Source: Amycolatopsis thailandensis
GTDB lineage: Bacteria; Actinomycetota; Actinomycetes; Mycobacteriales; Pseudonocardiaceae
Assembly (NCBI RefSeq): GCF_002234405.1
Contig: NZ_NMQT01000118.1
Span: 1 to 64,000, forward strand
DNA length: 64,000 bases
Direction of reading: 5' to 3'
This document shows, one piece after another, positions 1-7,765 of the stretch (position 1 is the stretch's first letter; every line of letters begins with the position of its first letter). The notes under the pieces were generated by a model, which made no database searches, was not told the origin of the DNA, and was given only the letters and a program-made list of their open reading frames with translations. Position numbers and translations under genes: made by a program.

Positions 1-556
1 AGGCCTTCAAGATCTCCTTCGTCGAGGTGACCGTGGCGAACCCGCCGCCGTGCAGGTTCGTCGCGGTCGCCTTCGACAGCTCGTCGGCGGTGAGCACACT
101 CCCGTCCGGCCCGGCGAGGTCGAAGGTGAACGTGGCGTCGAGCGCGAAGGTCACGTCGTAGCCGAGGTTCCCGCCGACGCGCGCGGTGGTCTCGCAGCAG
201 AAGTTCGTCTGGATGCCGGCGAGCACGAACGAGGTGATGCCGCGGGTCTTCAGCCAGCCATCGAGATCGACGTCGCCGTGGAAGGCCGAGTTGACCTTCT
301 TGCCGAACACCAGATCCGCGCGCACGCCGTCGAGTTCGGGCTTGAAGTGGTTGCCCTCCTGGCCGGGGCGCAGCGACGAGCCGGGCTTCACGGAGTCGTG
401 GTGCACCAGCACGATCGGCAGCCCGCGCTCTTGCCAGGCGTCGGCGAGCGCCTTGATGTTGGCCTCCGCGCCGGGGTTGTTGCGCGGGCCCCAGACGGGC
501 TTGTCGAAGCCGCGCTGGGCGTCGATCACGAGCAGGGCCTTGGTTTCTGTGGTCAT
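1..556 (-). CDS. cysteine hydrolase, isochorismatase family (3' end cut by window)
   Basis: Reads leftward from an ATG at 556 and runs off the window, so the C-terminus is missing. The N-terminus LLVIDAQRGFD carries the catalytic Asp. A later block AGIQTNFCCETTARVGG holds the nucleophile Cys, and NLHGGGFATV follows, all typical of the isochorismatase/nicotinamidase-like superfamily. The family hydrolyses amide or vinyl-ether bonds; the substrate cannot be read from the sequence. It lies back to back with a GlxA-type regulator, only 72 bp apart, so that regulator may control it (inference). It is distinct from the nicotinamidase PncA encoded near 39.5 kb. Confidence 0.88.
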   Translation of the reverse strand, partial: MTTETKALLVIDAQRGFDKPVWGPRNNPGAEANIKALADAWQERGLPIVLVHHDSVKPGSSLRPGQEGNHFKPELDGVRADLVFGKKVNSAFHGDVDLDGWLKTRGITSFVLAGIQTNFCCETTARVGGNLGYDVTFALDATFTFDLAGPDGSVLTADELSKATATNLHGGGFATVTSTKEILKA

Positions 557-628
557 GAGTTCGAGTTTCGTGCTTCCGGCGACCCGCGAGGGAGTGGCAG
601 AAGACGCGCGATGCGGTACTTTCCTGCC

Positions 629-1615
629 ATGCGAACCGTGGGTGTGCTCCTCCTGCCGGGCAGCCGGTCCTTCGACCTGGGCGTGATCGGGGAGGTCTGG
701 GGTGTGGACCGGACCGACAGCGGCATCGGCCCGTTCGAGGTCCGGCTCTGCGCTCCCGGCCGCGGCCGGGTCGCCATCCACCCGTTCGGCCAGGTCGAGG
801 CGACCCACGGGCTGACCGGACTGGACGGCTGCGATCTCGTCCTCGTGCCCGGCCGGGTCGATCCGCACGCCGAGGTGCCCGCGGCCGCCGTCGCCGCGTT
901 GCGCAAGGCGCACCGGGCCGGGATCACCGTGGCGTCGCTGTGCTCCGGGGCCTTCACCCTCGCCGCGGCCGGGCTGCTCGACGGCCGGTCCGTCACCACG
1001 CACTGGCGGCTGCTGGACGACCTCGAAACCGCCGCTCGCGACGCCGTCGTCCAGCGGGACGTCCTGTTCACCGACGAGGGTGACGTGCTGACGTCCGCCG
1101 GTGTGGTCGGCGGACTGGACCTCTGCCTGCACCTGGTGCGGCGCGATCACGGCGCCGAGGTCGCGGCCGCGCTCGCCCGCCGGCTCGTGATGCCGCCCGC
1201 ACGGGAGGGCGGCCAGCGGCAGTATGTCGACAATCCGTTGCCGCCCAAGCCGTCACGGCCGAGTGTTTCGTCCACAATGGACTGGGCGCTGGAGCGGATC
1301 GCCGACGACATCGGCGTCGACGACCTGGTCGGTCACGCGGGGCTGAGCGAGCGGACCTTCCACCGCGAGTTCGCGGCGGCCACCGGGGTGACGCCCGGAC
1401 GCTGGCTGCGCGCGCAGCGGGTGCGGCTCGCGCGACGGCTGCTGGAGACGACCGAGCTCCCGGTCGAGCGGGTCGCGCAGCGCTCCGGGCTCGGCACCGC
1501 CGCCAACCTGCGTCGACGGCTCCGCGCGGACGTCGGCGTCGGGCCCGATTCGTATCGCCGGACGTTCCGGTCGGTTACCGTCGAAGCATGGCCGAGTACG
1601 AGCACATCCTCGTGA
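629..1615 (+). CDS. GlxA-family transcriptional regulator (DJ-1/PfpI domain + AraC HTH)
   Basis: A 328-residue protein. Residues about 1-170 form a DJ-1/PfpI (class I glutamine amidotransferase-like) domain with the nucleophile-elbow sequence VASLCSGAF (Cys105). Residues about 220-310 are an AraC-type DNA-binding domain with two helix-turn-helix units (ERTFHREFAAATGVTPGRW, then RVAQRSGLGTAANLRRR). GlxA-type regulators usually sense small metabolites, the first domain being non-catalytic. The start is the ATG before RTVGVLLLPGSRSFD; an in-frame ATG six codons upstream is less likely. It overlaps the next gene by 28 bp and diverges from the cysteine hydrolase at 556, its likely target. Confidence 0.9.
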   Translation: MRTVGVLLLPGSRSFDLGVIGEVWGVDRTDSGIGPFEVRLCAPGRGRVAIHPFGQVEATHGLTGLDGCDLVLVPGRVDPHAEVPAAAVAALRKAHRAGITVASLCSGAFTLAAAGLLDGRSVTTHWRLLDDLETAARDAVVQRDVLFTDEGDVLTSAGVVGGLDLCLHLVRRDHGAEVAAALARRLVMPPAREGGQRQYVDNPLPPKPSRPSVSSTMDWALERIADDIGVDDLVGHAGLSERTFHREFAAATGVTPGRWLRAQRVRLARRLLETTELPVERVAQRSGLGTAANLRRRLRADVGVGPDSYRRTFRSVTVEAWPSTSTSS

Positions 1616-2361
1616 AGCGGGACGGCGACACCGTCACCATCACCATGAACCGCGCCGCGCGGCGGAACTCGCTGTCGGCGGACCACCTCGCCGAGCTGCT
1701 CGCGGCGTTCCGCGAGGCGGGGGAGACCGACGCCACCGGGATCGTCCTCGCGGGCGCCGGACCGGTGTTCTCGGCGGGACACGACTTCGGCGACGTCGCC
1801 GCGCGCGACCTGATGGCCGTCCGCGAGCTGCTGCGGCTGTGCACGGACCTGATGGGCACCATGCAGTCGGTGCCGCAGGTCGTCGTCGCGCGGGTGCACG
1901 GGCTCGCGACCGCGGCGGGCTGCCAGCTGGTGGCCTCGTGCGATCTCGCCGTCGCCGCGGAGTCCGCCGGATTCGCCTTGCCCGGTGGCAAGGGCGGCTG
2001 GTTCTGCCACACCCCCGCGGTGCCGGTGGCCCGCTCGATCGGGCGGAAACGGCTGATGGAACTGGCGCTCACCGGCGACGTCGTCGACGCCGCGACCGCG
2101 CTGGACTGGGGCCTGGTGAACCGCGTGGTCCCGGACGATTCGCTGGACGAGGCCGTCGCGTCGCTGCTGGGGCGCGCGACCCGGGGGAGCCGGGCGAGCA
2201 AGGCGATGGGGAAGCAGACCCTCTACGCGCAGTTGGACCGGCCCGAAGCCGACGCCTACGCGCTGGCGCTGGAGGTGATGGCTTCGGCGTCGCAGCTGCC
2301 CGGGGCCCGTGAGGGGATGGCCGCTTTCCTGGAGAAACGCTCTCCTGTTTGGCCCGACTGA
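1588..2361 (+). CDS. enoyl-CoA hydratase/isomerase family protein
   Basis: A 257-residue crotonase-fold protein. The oxyanion-hole segments are FSAGHDF (about residue 54) and HGLATAAGCQLVASCDLA (about 107). The usual catalytic Glu of hydratases is not obvious: the region after the second oxyanion hole reads ALPGGKGGWFCHTP, as in the ECHDC3-like branch. The exact reaction (hydratase, isomerase or other crotonase chemistry) is therefore open. The ATG lies inside the 3' end of the regulator gene (28-bp overlap), suggesting co-transcription. A long palindrome follows the stop within 10 bp. Confidence 0.85.
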   Translation: MAEYEHILVKRDGDTVTITMNRAARRNSLSADHLAELLAAFREAGETDATGIVLAGAGPVFSAGHDFGDVAARDLMAVRELLRLCTDLMGTMQSVPQVVVARVHGLATAAGCQLVASCDLAVAAESAGFALPGGKGGWFCHTPAVPVARSIGRKRLMELALTGDVVDAATALDWGLVNRVVPDDSLDEAVASLLGRATRGSRASKAMGKQTLYAQLDRPEADAYALALEVMASASQLPGAREGMAAFLEKRSPVWPD

Positions 2362-2370
2362 CCCCTTGGC

Positions 2371-2434
2371 GCGCGCAATGAAGGGGCCTTTCATAGCAAA
2401 TTTTGCAATGAAAGCGTCCTTCATTGCGCGCGCG
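2371..2434. repeat. intergenic palindrome, 'caatgaagg' family (copy 1)
   Basis: Inverted repeat of about 30-bp arms between the convergent crotonase and NUDIX genes. The arms read GCGCGCAATGAAGG...TTTCAT(A/T)GC and differ at a few positions, with an AT-rich centre (AAATTTT). The same arms recur nearly unchanged at 34404-34466 and 36975-37048. The position suggests a bidirectional transcription terminator; there is no separate U-tract on either side. Confidence 0.75.
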
Positions 2435-2443
2435 GGTGGCGGG

Positions 2444-2989
2444 TCAGCGGCGTTCCCGCATGAGCAGCAGCGTGTAGGCGGCCAGCGTCTGCGCGTCGGT
2501 GATGTCACCCGAGGCGATCATCTTCTCGAATTCGTCGCGCCCGATCCACGCCGTCCGCATGTCCTGCTCCTCGACCTCGCGCTGGGCGTCACCCGGCGTG
2601 AGGTCGGTGGCCAGGAACACGCGCCCGCGCTGGCTCGACAGGCCGGCGGCGACGTCGGTCACGCCGAGGTCGGTCATCGTGCCCGCGATCAGCCCGGTCT
2701 CTTCGCGCAGTTCGCGGGCGGCGAGTTCGGGCGCCGGGAGGTCGGCGAGATCGGGCGCGGTGCCCATGGGGAATTCCCAGCGCCGCAGCCCGAGCGGGTA
2801 GCGGAACTGCTCGACCAGGTGAAACCGGGCGCCGTCGAACGGGATGACGATGGCGCACGTGGGTTTGTCGACGACCGCGTAGATCCCTTCGGAGCCATCG
2901 AGCCGCCGGACGACGTCCTCGCGCACGGTCATCCAGTTGTTCCGGTACACCTCACGGGAGCTGACACGCTGAACGGGGTCCATGCGCAC
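2444..2989 (-). CDS. NUDIX hydrolase (ADP-ribose pyrophosphatase-like)
   Basis: A 181-residue protein. The NUDIX box ends in ELAARELREETGL (about residues 88-100) and is preceded by the glycine of WEFPMGTAP. The spacing between that glycine and the glutamates is a little longer than in the canonical box. VEQFRYPLGLRRWEFPMG is the pattern of ADP-ribose/nucleoside-diphosphate-sugar pyrophosphatases, which cleave X-linked diphosphates with a metal ion. Start could be either of two close ATGs (2989 or 2983). It is divergent from nucS, with about 30 bp between starts, and both products act in genome or nucleotide-pool maintenance. Confidence 0.88.
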   Translation of the reverse strand: MRMDPVQRVSSREVYRNNWMTVREDVVRRLDGSEGIYAVVDKPTCAIVIPFDGARFHLVEQFRYPLGLRRWEFPMGTAPDLADLPAPELAARELREETGLIAGTMTDLGVTDVAAGLSSQRGRVFLATDLTPGDAQREVEEQDMRTAWIGRDEFEKMIASGDITDAQTLAAYTLLLMRERR

Positions 2990-3020
2990 AGTATCGCCAT
3001 GCTTGTCCTACCCTCGCGTG

Positions 3021-3680
3021 GTGCGCCTAGTGATCGCTCGCTGCCAGGTCGACTACGCCGGCCGTCTGACCGCCCATCTGCCGATGGCCACCCGGCTGTT
3101 GCTCGTGAAGGCCGACGGCTCGGTGTCCGTGCACTCGGACGACCGCGCCTACAAGCCGCTGAACTGGATGAGCCCGCCGTGCTGGCTGATCGAGGACGGC
3201 AAACTGTGGATCGTCGAGAACAAACAGGGGGAGAAGCTCGTCATCACGATCGACGAGATCTTCCACGACCACGCCCAGGAACTCGGCGCGGAACCGGGAC
3301 TGCAGAAGGACGGCGTCGAGGCGCACCTGCAGGAACTGCTCGCCGAGCACATCAAGACCCTCGGTGACGGCTACACCCTGGTGCGGCGGGAGTTCCCGAC
3401 CGCGATCGGACCGGTCGACATCATGGCCCGCGACGCCGACGGCGCCAGCGTCGCCGTCGAGATCAAGCGGCGCGGCGAGATCGACGGTGTCGAGCAGCTG
3501 ACGCGGTACCTCGAACTGCTCAACCGCGACCCGCTGCTGGCGCCGGTGCAGGGCGTGTTCGCGGCGCAGATCATCAAGCCGCAGGCGCGGGTGCTGGCCG
3601 AGGACCGGGGCATCCGGTGCCTCACGCTGGATTACGACGCGCTGCGCGGCATCGAGTCGGACGAGTTCCGCCTGTTCTGA
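3021..3680 (+). CDS. nucS: endonuclease NucS (non-canonical mismatch repair)
   Basis: A 219-residue protein closely matching the actinobacterial NucS/EndoMS family. It opens with VRLVIARCQVDYAGRL and contains HSDDRAYKPLNWMSPPCWL. The C-terminal nuclease core carries GPVDIMARDADG...VAVEIKRRG, an Asp and Glu-x-Lys metal-binding triad. In mycobacteria and Streptomyces, NucS replaces MutS/MutL by cutting DNA at mismatches and usually carries a C-terminal beta-clamp motif. The GTG at 3021 is chosen because it gives the conserved N-terminus; upstream in-frame codons do not fit the family. Confidence 0.95.
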   Translation: MRLVIARCQVDYAGRLTAHLPMATRLLLVKADGSVSVHSDDRAYKPLNWMSPPCWLIEDGKLWIVENKQGEKLVITIDEIFHDHAQELGAEPGLQKDGVEAHLQELLAEHIKTLGDGYTLVRREFPTAIGPVDIMARDADGASVAVEIKRRGEIDGVEQLTRYLELLNRDPLLAPVQGVFAAQIIKPQARVLAEDRGIRCLTLDYDALRGIESDEFRLF

Positions 3681-3697
3681 GCGGATCTTGTCGCGAG

Positions 3698-3725
3698 TAG
3701 TCCTCTGGATGCGGTGGTCGCACTG
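3698..3725. repeat. solitary half-palindrome of the 'cctctgaatgcgg' family
   Basis: About 28 bp (TAGTCCTCTGGATGCGGTGG then TCGCACT) match one arm of the palindromes at 27329-27397 and 43052-43115. No complementary arm follows. It sits just after the nucS stop and looks like a decayed or half copy. Confidence 0.6.
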
Positions 3726-3767
3726 GGTCTCCAGTCGACGCCTGGTTCGGACCCGCTCCTTCGGGAG

Positions 3768-3820
3768 GTTGTGAAAGCCACTTTCACAACCTTGGACGTT
3801 GCGAGAGTGGCTTTCACAAC
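3768..3820. repeat. intergenic palindrome, 'gaaagccactttc' family (copy 1)
   Basis: Left arm GTTGTGAAAGCCACTTTC and right arm GAGAGTGGCTTTCACAAC pair over 18 bp with one mismatch around a 17-base loop. Each arm has its own internal dyad (GAAAGCCACTTTC). It lies downstream of nucS in a 566-bp non-coding stretch. Confidence 0.7.
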
Positions 3821-3868
3821 ACACCGCCGCGGATCCGCGCCGGACCACCCCGCCGCCGCTCCGGGCGT

Positions 3869-3917
3869 CGCGAAAGCCACTTTCGAGACATCTGACGTCC
3901 CGAAAGTGGCTTTCGCG
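3869..3917. repeat. intergenic palindrome, 'gaaagccactttc' family (copy 2)
   Basis: A perfect 17-bp inverted repeat: CGCGAAAGCCACTTTCG ... CGAAAGTGGCTTTCGCG, with a 15-base loop. It shares the core of the copy 100 bp upstream but has different flanks, so the two are tandem relatives rather than one element. Likely transcription terminator or 3'-end signal for nucS (inference). Confidence 0.7.
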
Positions 3918-3920
3918 GCA

Positions 3921-4246
3921 CCTCAAGCCTCGTCGCCCTAGACGTACCGCGGCTCTCCGCGTCCTCGAGAGAAGCGGCGTGGGTGCCGATTCGCGACGGC
4001 CCTTCTCCGGTGAACAGCCGATATCCAATCGAGTCCTCGGTTTTGTATCTGCATTCTTTCTCGCACCACAGAATGCCCCAAAGGGCGGCGGGAAATTAAC
4101 GAACTCGACTCTTCCCGCAAAAGAACCAGCTGTTTCCGGGCCATTCGGGTGAACGCCGGATTGGCCGGTCTCGCGCTGTGTCACACTCGATTTCCGCGAG
4201 GGGTATCGCCGACATACGGCGGTCGCGGGTCCAGGGGTGATGTGCC
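3921..4246. other. non-coding stretch upstream of the patatin gene
   Basis: No convincing gene is visible. The stretch is less GC-rich than its surroundings, with runs such as TTTTGTATCTGCATTC and GAAATTAACG, and probably holds the promoter of the patatin-peptidase unit. I could not single out a convincing -35/-10 pair. Short open frames here lack codon bias and family resemblance. Confidence 0.5.
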
Positions 4247-5209
4247 ATGGCTGATTCTTCGAAGCGCGTGGATCTGGTGCTGGAAGGCGGCGGCGTCAAA
4301 GGTATCGGGTTGCTGGGAGCCGTGCTGGAGTTGCACGACGCCGGTTATTCGTTCCCGCGGATCGCCGGGACGAGCGCGGGCGCGATCGTCGCGACGCTGG
4401 TCGCCGCTTATCAGAAAGCCGGGAAGGATCTCGGCGGCCTGGAAGCGGTGATGAACGACATGGACTGCCGCCGGTTCCAGGATCGGTCCCTGTTCGACCG
4501 GATCACCGGGCCGGTCGGCGATGGCGTCGACCTGCTCCTGCACGACGGAATGCACACCGGCGACTATCTCGCCGAATGGCTCACGCCGTTGCTGGACGAG
4601 GTCGGCGTGCACACTTTCGCCGATCTCGCCATCGACGATCCCGAAAGTACTTTGGCTCCATACCAACGGTATTCCCTCGTCGTCCACGTCAGCGACCTGA
4701 CCCGCCGCGTCCTGGTCCGGCTTCCTTGGGATTATTCCCAGTACGGACGCGATCCCGGGGAAGAGAAGATCGTCGACGCGGTCCGCGCGTCGATGTCCAT
4801 CCCGTTCTATTTCCGGCCGGTGCAGTTCGACGTCCGCCCCGAGGGCACGGTCACCTGGGTCGACGGCGGACTGCTGTCGAACTTCCCCATCACCGTCTTC
4901 GACCGGACCGACAAGAAGGAGCCGCGCTGGCCGACCTGGGGGGTGAAGCTTTCCGGCGAACCGGCCGGCGGCAGGGACAAACCGGTGAAGAGCGCGTTGC
5001 GGATCGCCATCGGTTCGCTCGAAACCCTGCTTTCGGACTGGAATCGTTACCGGTTGCACGAGGAGGGTGTGAACCGGCGGACGGTGTACGTCGACACGAC
5101 CGGGGTTTCCGCCGTCGACTTCGGGCTCGGCGAAGAGGAGAAGAAGCGCCTCTTCGAAAACGGGCGGGAGGCCGCACGGCGGTTCCTGGAAAAGATTGTG
5201 CCGCAGTGA
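4247..5209 (+). CDS. patatin-like phospholipase
   Basis: A 320-residue protein with the complete patatin signature: oxyanion-hole motif EGGGVKGIG at about residue 13, the nucleophile elbow GTSAG with Ser43, and the dyad aspartate in VDGGLL (Asp206). Patatins hydrolyse acyl esters of phospholipids. There is no signal peptide or membrane segment, so it should act in the cytoplasm or be delivered by other means. Only 44 bp separate it from a papain-like peptidase gene carrying a strong Shine-Dalgarno, and a terminator follows that gene, so the two form one transcription unit. In bacteria, cytosolic patatins are known both as housekeeping lipases and as membrane-damaging effectors; which applies here is unknown. 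Confidence 0.92.
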   Translation: MADSSKRVDLVLEGGGVKGIGLLGAVLELHDAGYSFPRIAGTSAGAIVATLVAAYQKAGKDLGGLEAVMNDMDCRRFQDRSLFDRITGPVGDGVDLLLHDGMHTGDYLAEWLTPLLDEVGVHTFADLAIDDPESTLAPYQRYSLVVHVSDLTRRVLVRLPWDYSQYGRDPGEEKIVDAVRASMSIPFYFRPVQFDVRPEGTVTWVDGGLLSNFPITVFDRTDKKEPRWPTWGVKLSGEPAGGRDKPVKSALRIAIGSLETLLSDWNRYRLHEEGVNRRTVYVDTTGVSAVDFGLGEEEKKRLFENGREAARRFLEKIVPQ

Positions 5210-5253
5210 ACTCGCCGGCGGTATTCCGGTGGGACGAGGGATAGGAGGATCCC

Positions 5254-6030
5254 ATGCGTTATCGCCCGATCGGCAGTGACCCCGCGGACGGCCGCCTCGG
5301 CCGGTTCGTCCCGGACGACTGGCGCCACGTCGAGCGCTATCCGCTGACCGCGCTGGCCACCCAGGACCGGCCGACCCGGTCGCCGGTGGTCATCGGTGTC
5401 AACTGGTACAAGGAATTCGACGTACCGGAGAAGGACGAGAAGTCCGGCGAGTTCTTCGTCGCGAAGGGCGGCGCGAAAACGCTCACCCGGATCCGCGGCG
5501 GCCACTGCGTCTGCCTCGAACCCGGTGAATCGACCGACGGAGACAAGCAATACGCCTTCTACGACCAGGGCAGCGAGGGCGCTTGCGTCGGCTTCGGCTG
5601 GTCGCGCTGCATGACGTTGTTCAACGGCGATCTCTACGCCGCGCGATGGCTGTGGGACCAGTCGAAGCTGCGCGACGAATGGGACGAGACCAATCCCGGT
5701 GACAACAACGGCACGTCCGTCCGCGCGGCGGCCGAGGTGCTGCTGGAGCTGGGGCACGTCCCGTGGTCGGAGACCTACGCCGACGACGACCACGTCAAAC
5801 GGGCCGCCTACACGCCCGACGTGAAGAACGGCATCCAGGCCTATCGCTGGGCGAAGACGGTCGACGAGGTGCACGAGGTCCTCGGCAACCCGCGCGCCGA
5901 CGAACTCGGCGCCGTGCCGTTCCTCAACTCCTGGGGCCCGGGCTACCCGCATCGCACGTTCCTGCCGGACGACGTCCTCGCCCGGTTGATCAAGGAGGAC
6001 GGCGAAGTAGGCCTGCCCACGGACCGGTAA
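5254..6030 (+). CDS. papain-like (C1-type) cysteine peptidase with relocated His block
   Basis: A 258-residue protein without a signal peptide. The Cys block YDQGSEGACVGFGWSRCM places a Gln (105) and Cys (111) as in papain-like enzymes, and FLNSWGPGYP supplies the usual Asn (225). The His block, which in this fold normally lies between them, is instead upstream: RSPVVIGVNWYKEFDVP (about 42-58) followed by RIRGGHCVCLEP (His84). After TVDEVHEVLG (about 202-211), where that block would be expected, the chain goes almost straight to NSWG. The order is thus His-Cys-Asn rather than Cys-His-Asn. Its SD (AGGAGG) is well placed before the ATG. Cotranscribed with the patatin gene and followed by an intrinsic terminator. 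Confidence 0.75.
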   Translation: MRYRPIGSDPADGRLGRFVPDDWRHVERYPLTALATQDRPTRSPVVIGVNWYKEFDVPEKDEKSGEFFVAKGGAKTLTRIRGGHCVCLEPGESTDGDKQYAFYDQGSEGACVGFGWSRCMTLFNGDLYAARWLWDQSKLRDEWDETNPGDNNGTSVRAAAEVLLELGHVPWSETYADDDHVKRAAYTPDVKNGIQAYRWAKTVDEVHEVLGNPRADELGAVPFLNSWGPGYPHRTFLPDDVLARLIKEDGEVGLPTDR

Positions 6031-6050
6031 ACCCCCACCGGTCGCGGAAG

Positions 6051-6092
6051 AGGGCCGTTCTCGGCGGAAACGCCGGGAGCGGCCCTTTTTCG
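6051..6092 (+). terminator. intrinsic terminator of the patatin-peptidase unit
   Basis: Left arm AGGGCCGTTCTCGGCG and right arm CGCCGGGAGCGGCCCT form a 16-bp stem (two G-U-type mismatches) around a GAAA tetraloop, followed by TTTTTC. This is a textbook Rho-independent terminator, 20 bp past the peptidase stop. Confidence 0.9.
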
Positions 6093-6191
6093 TACCCTTT
6101 CCCGTGCCCACAACACTTCCACAACATCCCCACTGACGACGGCGTGCACCATCGGCTTTCGGTGGAGGGCCCCGGCTCCGGACTCGGTTCC

Positions 6192-6215
6192 GGAACAGCC
6201 TGCCCGCCACGCGTT
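6192..6215 (+). promoter_or_regulatory. ECF sigma-type promoter candidate
   Basis: GGAAC, 16 bases, then GTT, resembling the GGAA(C/T)-N16-18-GTT consensus of SigE/SigR/SigH-type extracytoplasmic-function sigma factors. It lies about 20 bp upstream of the DUF4331 start codon, the only gene it could serve. Confidence 0.4.
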
Positions 6216-6233
6216 TTCAGAAAGGGAATGGAA

Positions 6234-7694
6234 ATGGCTGCATCCCATCTCGCTCGCCGTCGGCTAGGGTCCCGGCGGAGAGCGGCTGTCTCGGTCATCG
6301 CGGTCGGGGCGACGGTGCTCGCGAGCGCGGTCGCCGGGCTGTACGCCGGCCCGGCGCTCGCCTCCAGTCACCGGGAAGCCCCGCTGATCTCGGGCGACCC
6401 GGCCGTGGACAACACCGACGTGTACGCGTTCGTCAGCCCTGACAAGCCGGACACCGTGACACTGATCGCGAACTGGTACCCGTTCGAGGAACCCAATGGG
6501 GGACCGAACTTCTACCCGTGGGCCACGGACGCCAACCACGACATCAACATCGACAACGACGGCGACGCGAAAGCGGACCTGACCTACCGCTGGACCTTCC
6601 GCACCGAAGACCGGCGGGGGAACAACACCTACCAGTACAACGACGACCCGGTCACCTCGCTGGACGACGAGGACCTGCTGTACCGCCAGTTCTACACGCT
6701 CTCGGTGATCGACTGGCGCGGCGGGCGGACCACGAACCTGGTCACCAATGGGAGGGTCGCGCCGTCGAACGTCGGCCCGGCGTCGATGCCGAACTACGGC
6801 GCGCTCCGGAACCAGGCGATCACCGCGGTCCCCGGCGGCGGGCAGACCTTCGCCGGGCAGGCCGACGACCCGTTCTTCCTGGACCTGCGGATCTTCGACC
6901 TGCTCTACGGCAAGAACCTGTCCGAGGTCGGGCAGGACACGCTGGCCGGCTACAACGTGAACACCGTGGCGTTGCAGCTGCCCAAGAGCGCGCTGACGCT
7001 CGCCGGCAACCCGGCCCGGAACCCGGTGATCGGGGTCTGGAGCGACACCGAACGCAAGTCGATCACGCTGCGCACCCCCAGTGCGGAGCGAGCGCTCGGC
7101 GCCGACGTCCAGGTTTCGCGCCTGGGCAACCCGCTGGTGAACGAGGTCGTCGTGCCCGCCGGGCTCAAGGACCGGTTCAACGCGCTCCTGCCGGAGCAGG
7201 ACCGGACGGTGCCCGCGCTGGTGAACAAGGTGACCAATCCGGAGGTGCCGGATCTCGTCCAGCGGATCTACGGCGTGCCCGCGCCTGCCAAACCCCGCAA
7301 CGATCTGACGGAGATCTTCCTGACCGGGATCACCACGAAATCCGGTGACCAGATCAACCTGGATCTCAACTCGCAGCTCGACAACGCCGACGTCAACCCG
7401 GCACGGTTCGCGCCGTCGGAGCAGCTGCGGCTGAACACGTCGACCCCCGTCACCGCGCAACCCAACCGGCTCGGCGTCCTCGGCGGCGACCTCCAAGGGT
7501 TCCCGAACGGCCGGAGGCTGGCCGACGACGTGCTCGACATCAGCATCCAGGCGCTGGAAGGCGCGGCGGTCAGCGGCATCGTCAAGGCGCTCGCCGCCGT
7601 CGACCGGGTGGACCGCAACGACGTCCAGTTCGGCACCGTCTTCCCGTACCTCGCCCTGCCGAACAACAAGGCGGTCAACTCCTCCGTCCGCTGA
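6234..7694 (+). CDS. secreted DUF4331 protein
   Basis: A 486-residue protein. An arginine-rich N-terminus and a hydrophobic stretch (about residues 18-40) end in GPALA, immediately followed by SSHREAPLISGDPAVDNTD, the signature that opens mature DUF4331 proteins. Aspartate-rich segments (DANHDINIDNDGDAKADLTY) look suited to cation binding. The family's function is not known. The second ATG is chosen because AAAGGGA lies 7 bases upstream; an ATG two codons earlier is too close to it. First gene of a three-gene run with a TPR protein and a small lipoprotein, so a joint envelope role is likely (inference). Confidence 0.9.
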   Translation: MAASHLARRRLGSRRRAAVSVIAVGATVLASAVAGLYAGPALASSHREAPLISGDPAVDNTDVYAFVSPDKPDTVTLIANWYPFEEPNGGPNFYPWATDANHDINIDNDGDAKADLTYRWTFRTEDRRGNNTYQYNDDPVTSLDDEDLLYRQFYTLSVIDWRGGRTTNLVTNGRVAPSNVGPASMPNYGALRNQAITAVPGGGQTFAGQADDPFFLDLRIFDLLYGKNLSEVGQDTLAGYNVNTVALQLPKSALTLAGNPARNPVIGVWSDTERKSITLRTPSAERALGADVQVSRLGNPLVNEVVVPAGLKDRFNALLPEQDRTVPALVNKVTNPEVPDLVQRIYGVPAPAKPRNDLTEIFLTGITTKSGDQINLDLNSQLDNADVNPARFAPSEQLRLNTSTPVTAQPNRLGVLGGDLQGFPNGRRLADDVLDISIQALEGAAVSGIVKALAAVDRVDRNDVQFGTVFPYLALPNNKAVNSSVR

Positions 7695-7765
7695 TTTCCC
7701 TCCCCCTGGTGGCCGCCGTCGAAACGGCGGCGGCCACCCCTCTCCTCTTCCAGAAGGCGGACCCG

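Noticed and set aside
1588..2361. Calling the crotonase a true enoyl-CoA hydratase
   Set aside because: The expected catalytic glutamate is not evident, so only the family is claimed.
2371..2434. Palindromes as insertion-sequence ends
   Set aside because: No transposase lies between any pair of copies and arms abut each other directly, so they are self-contained palindromes.
3768..3917. CRISPR-like array
   Set aside because: Only two palindromic units with different flanks and spacing; no repeat-spacer periodicity and no cas genes.
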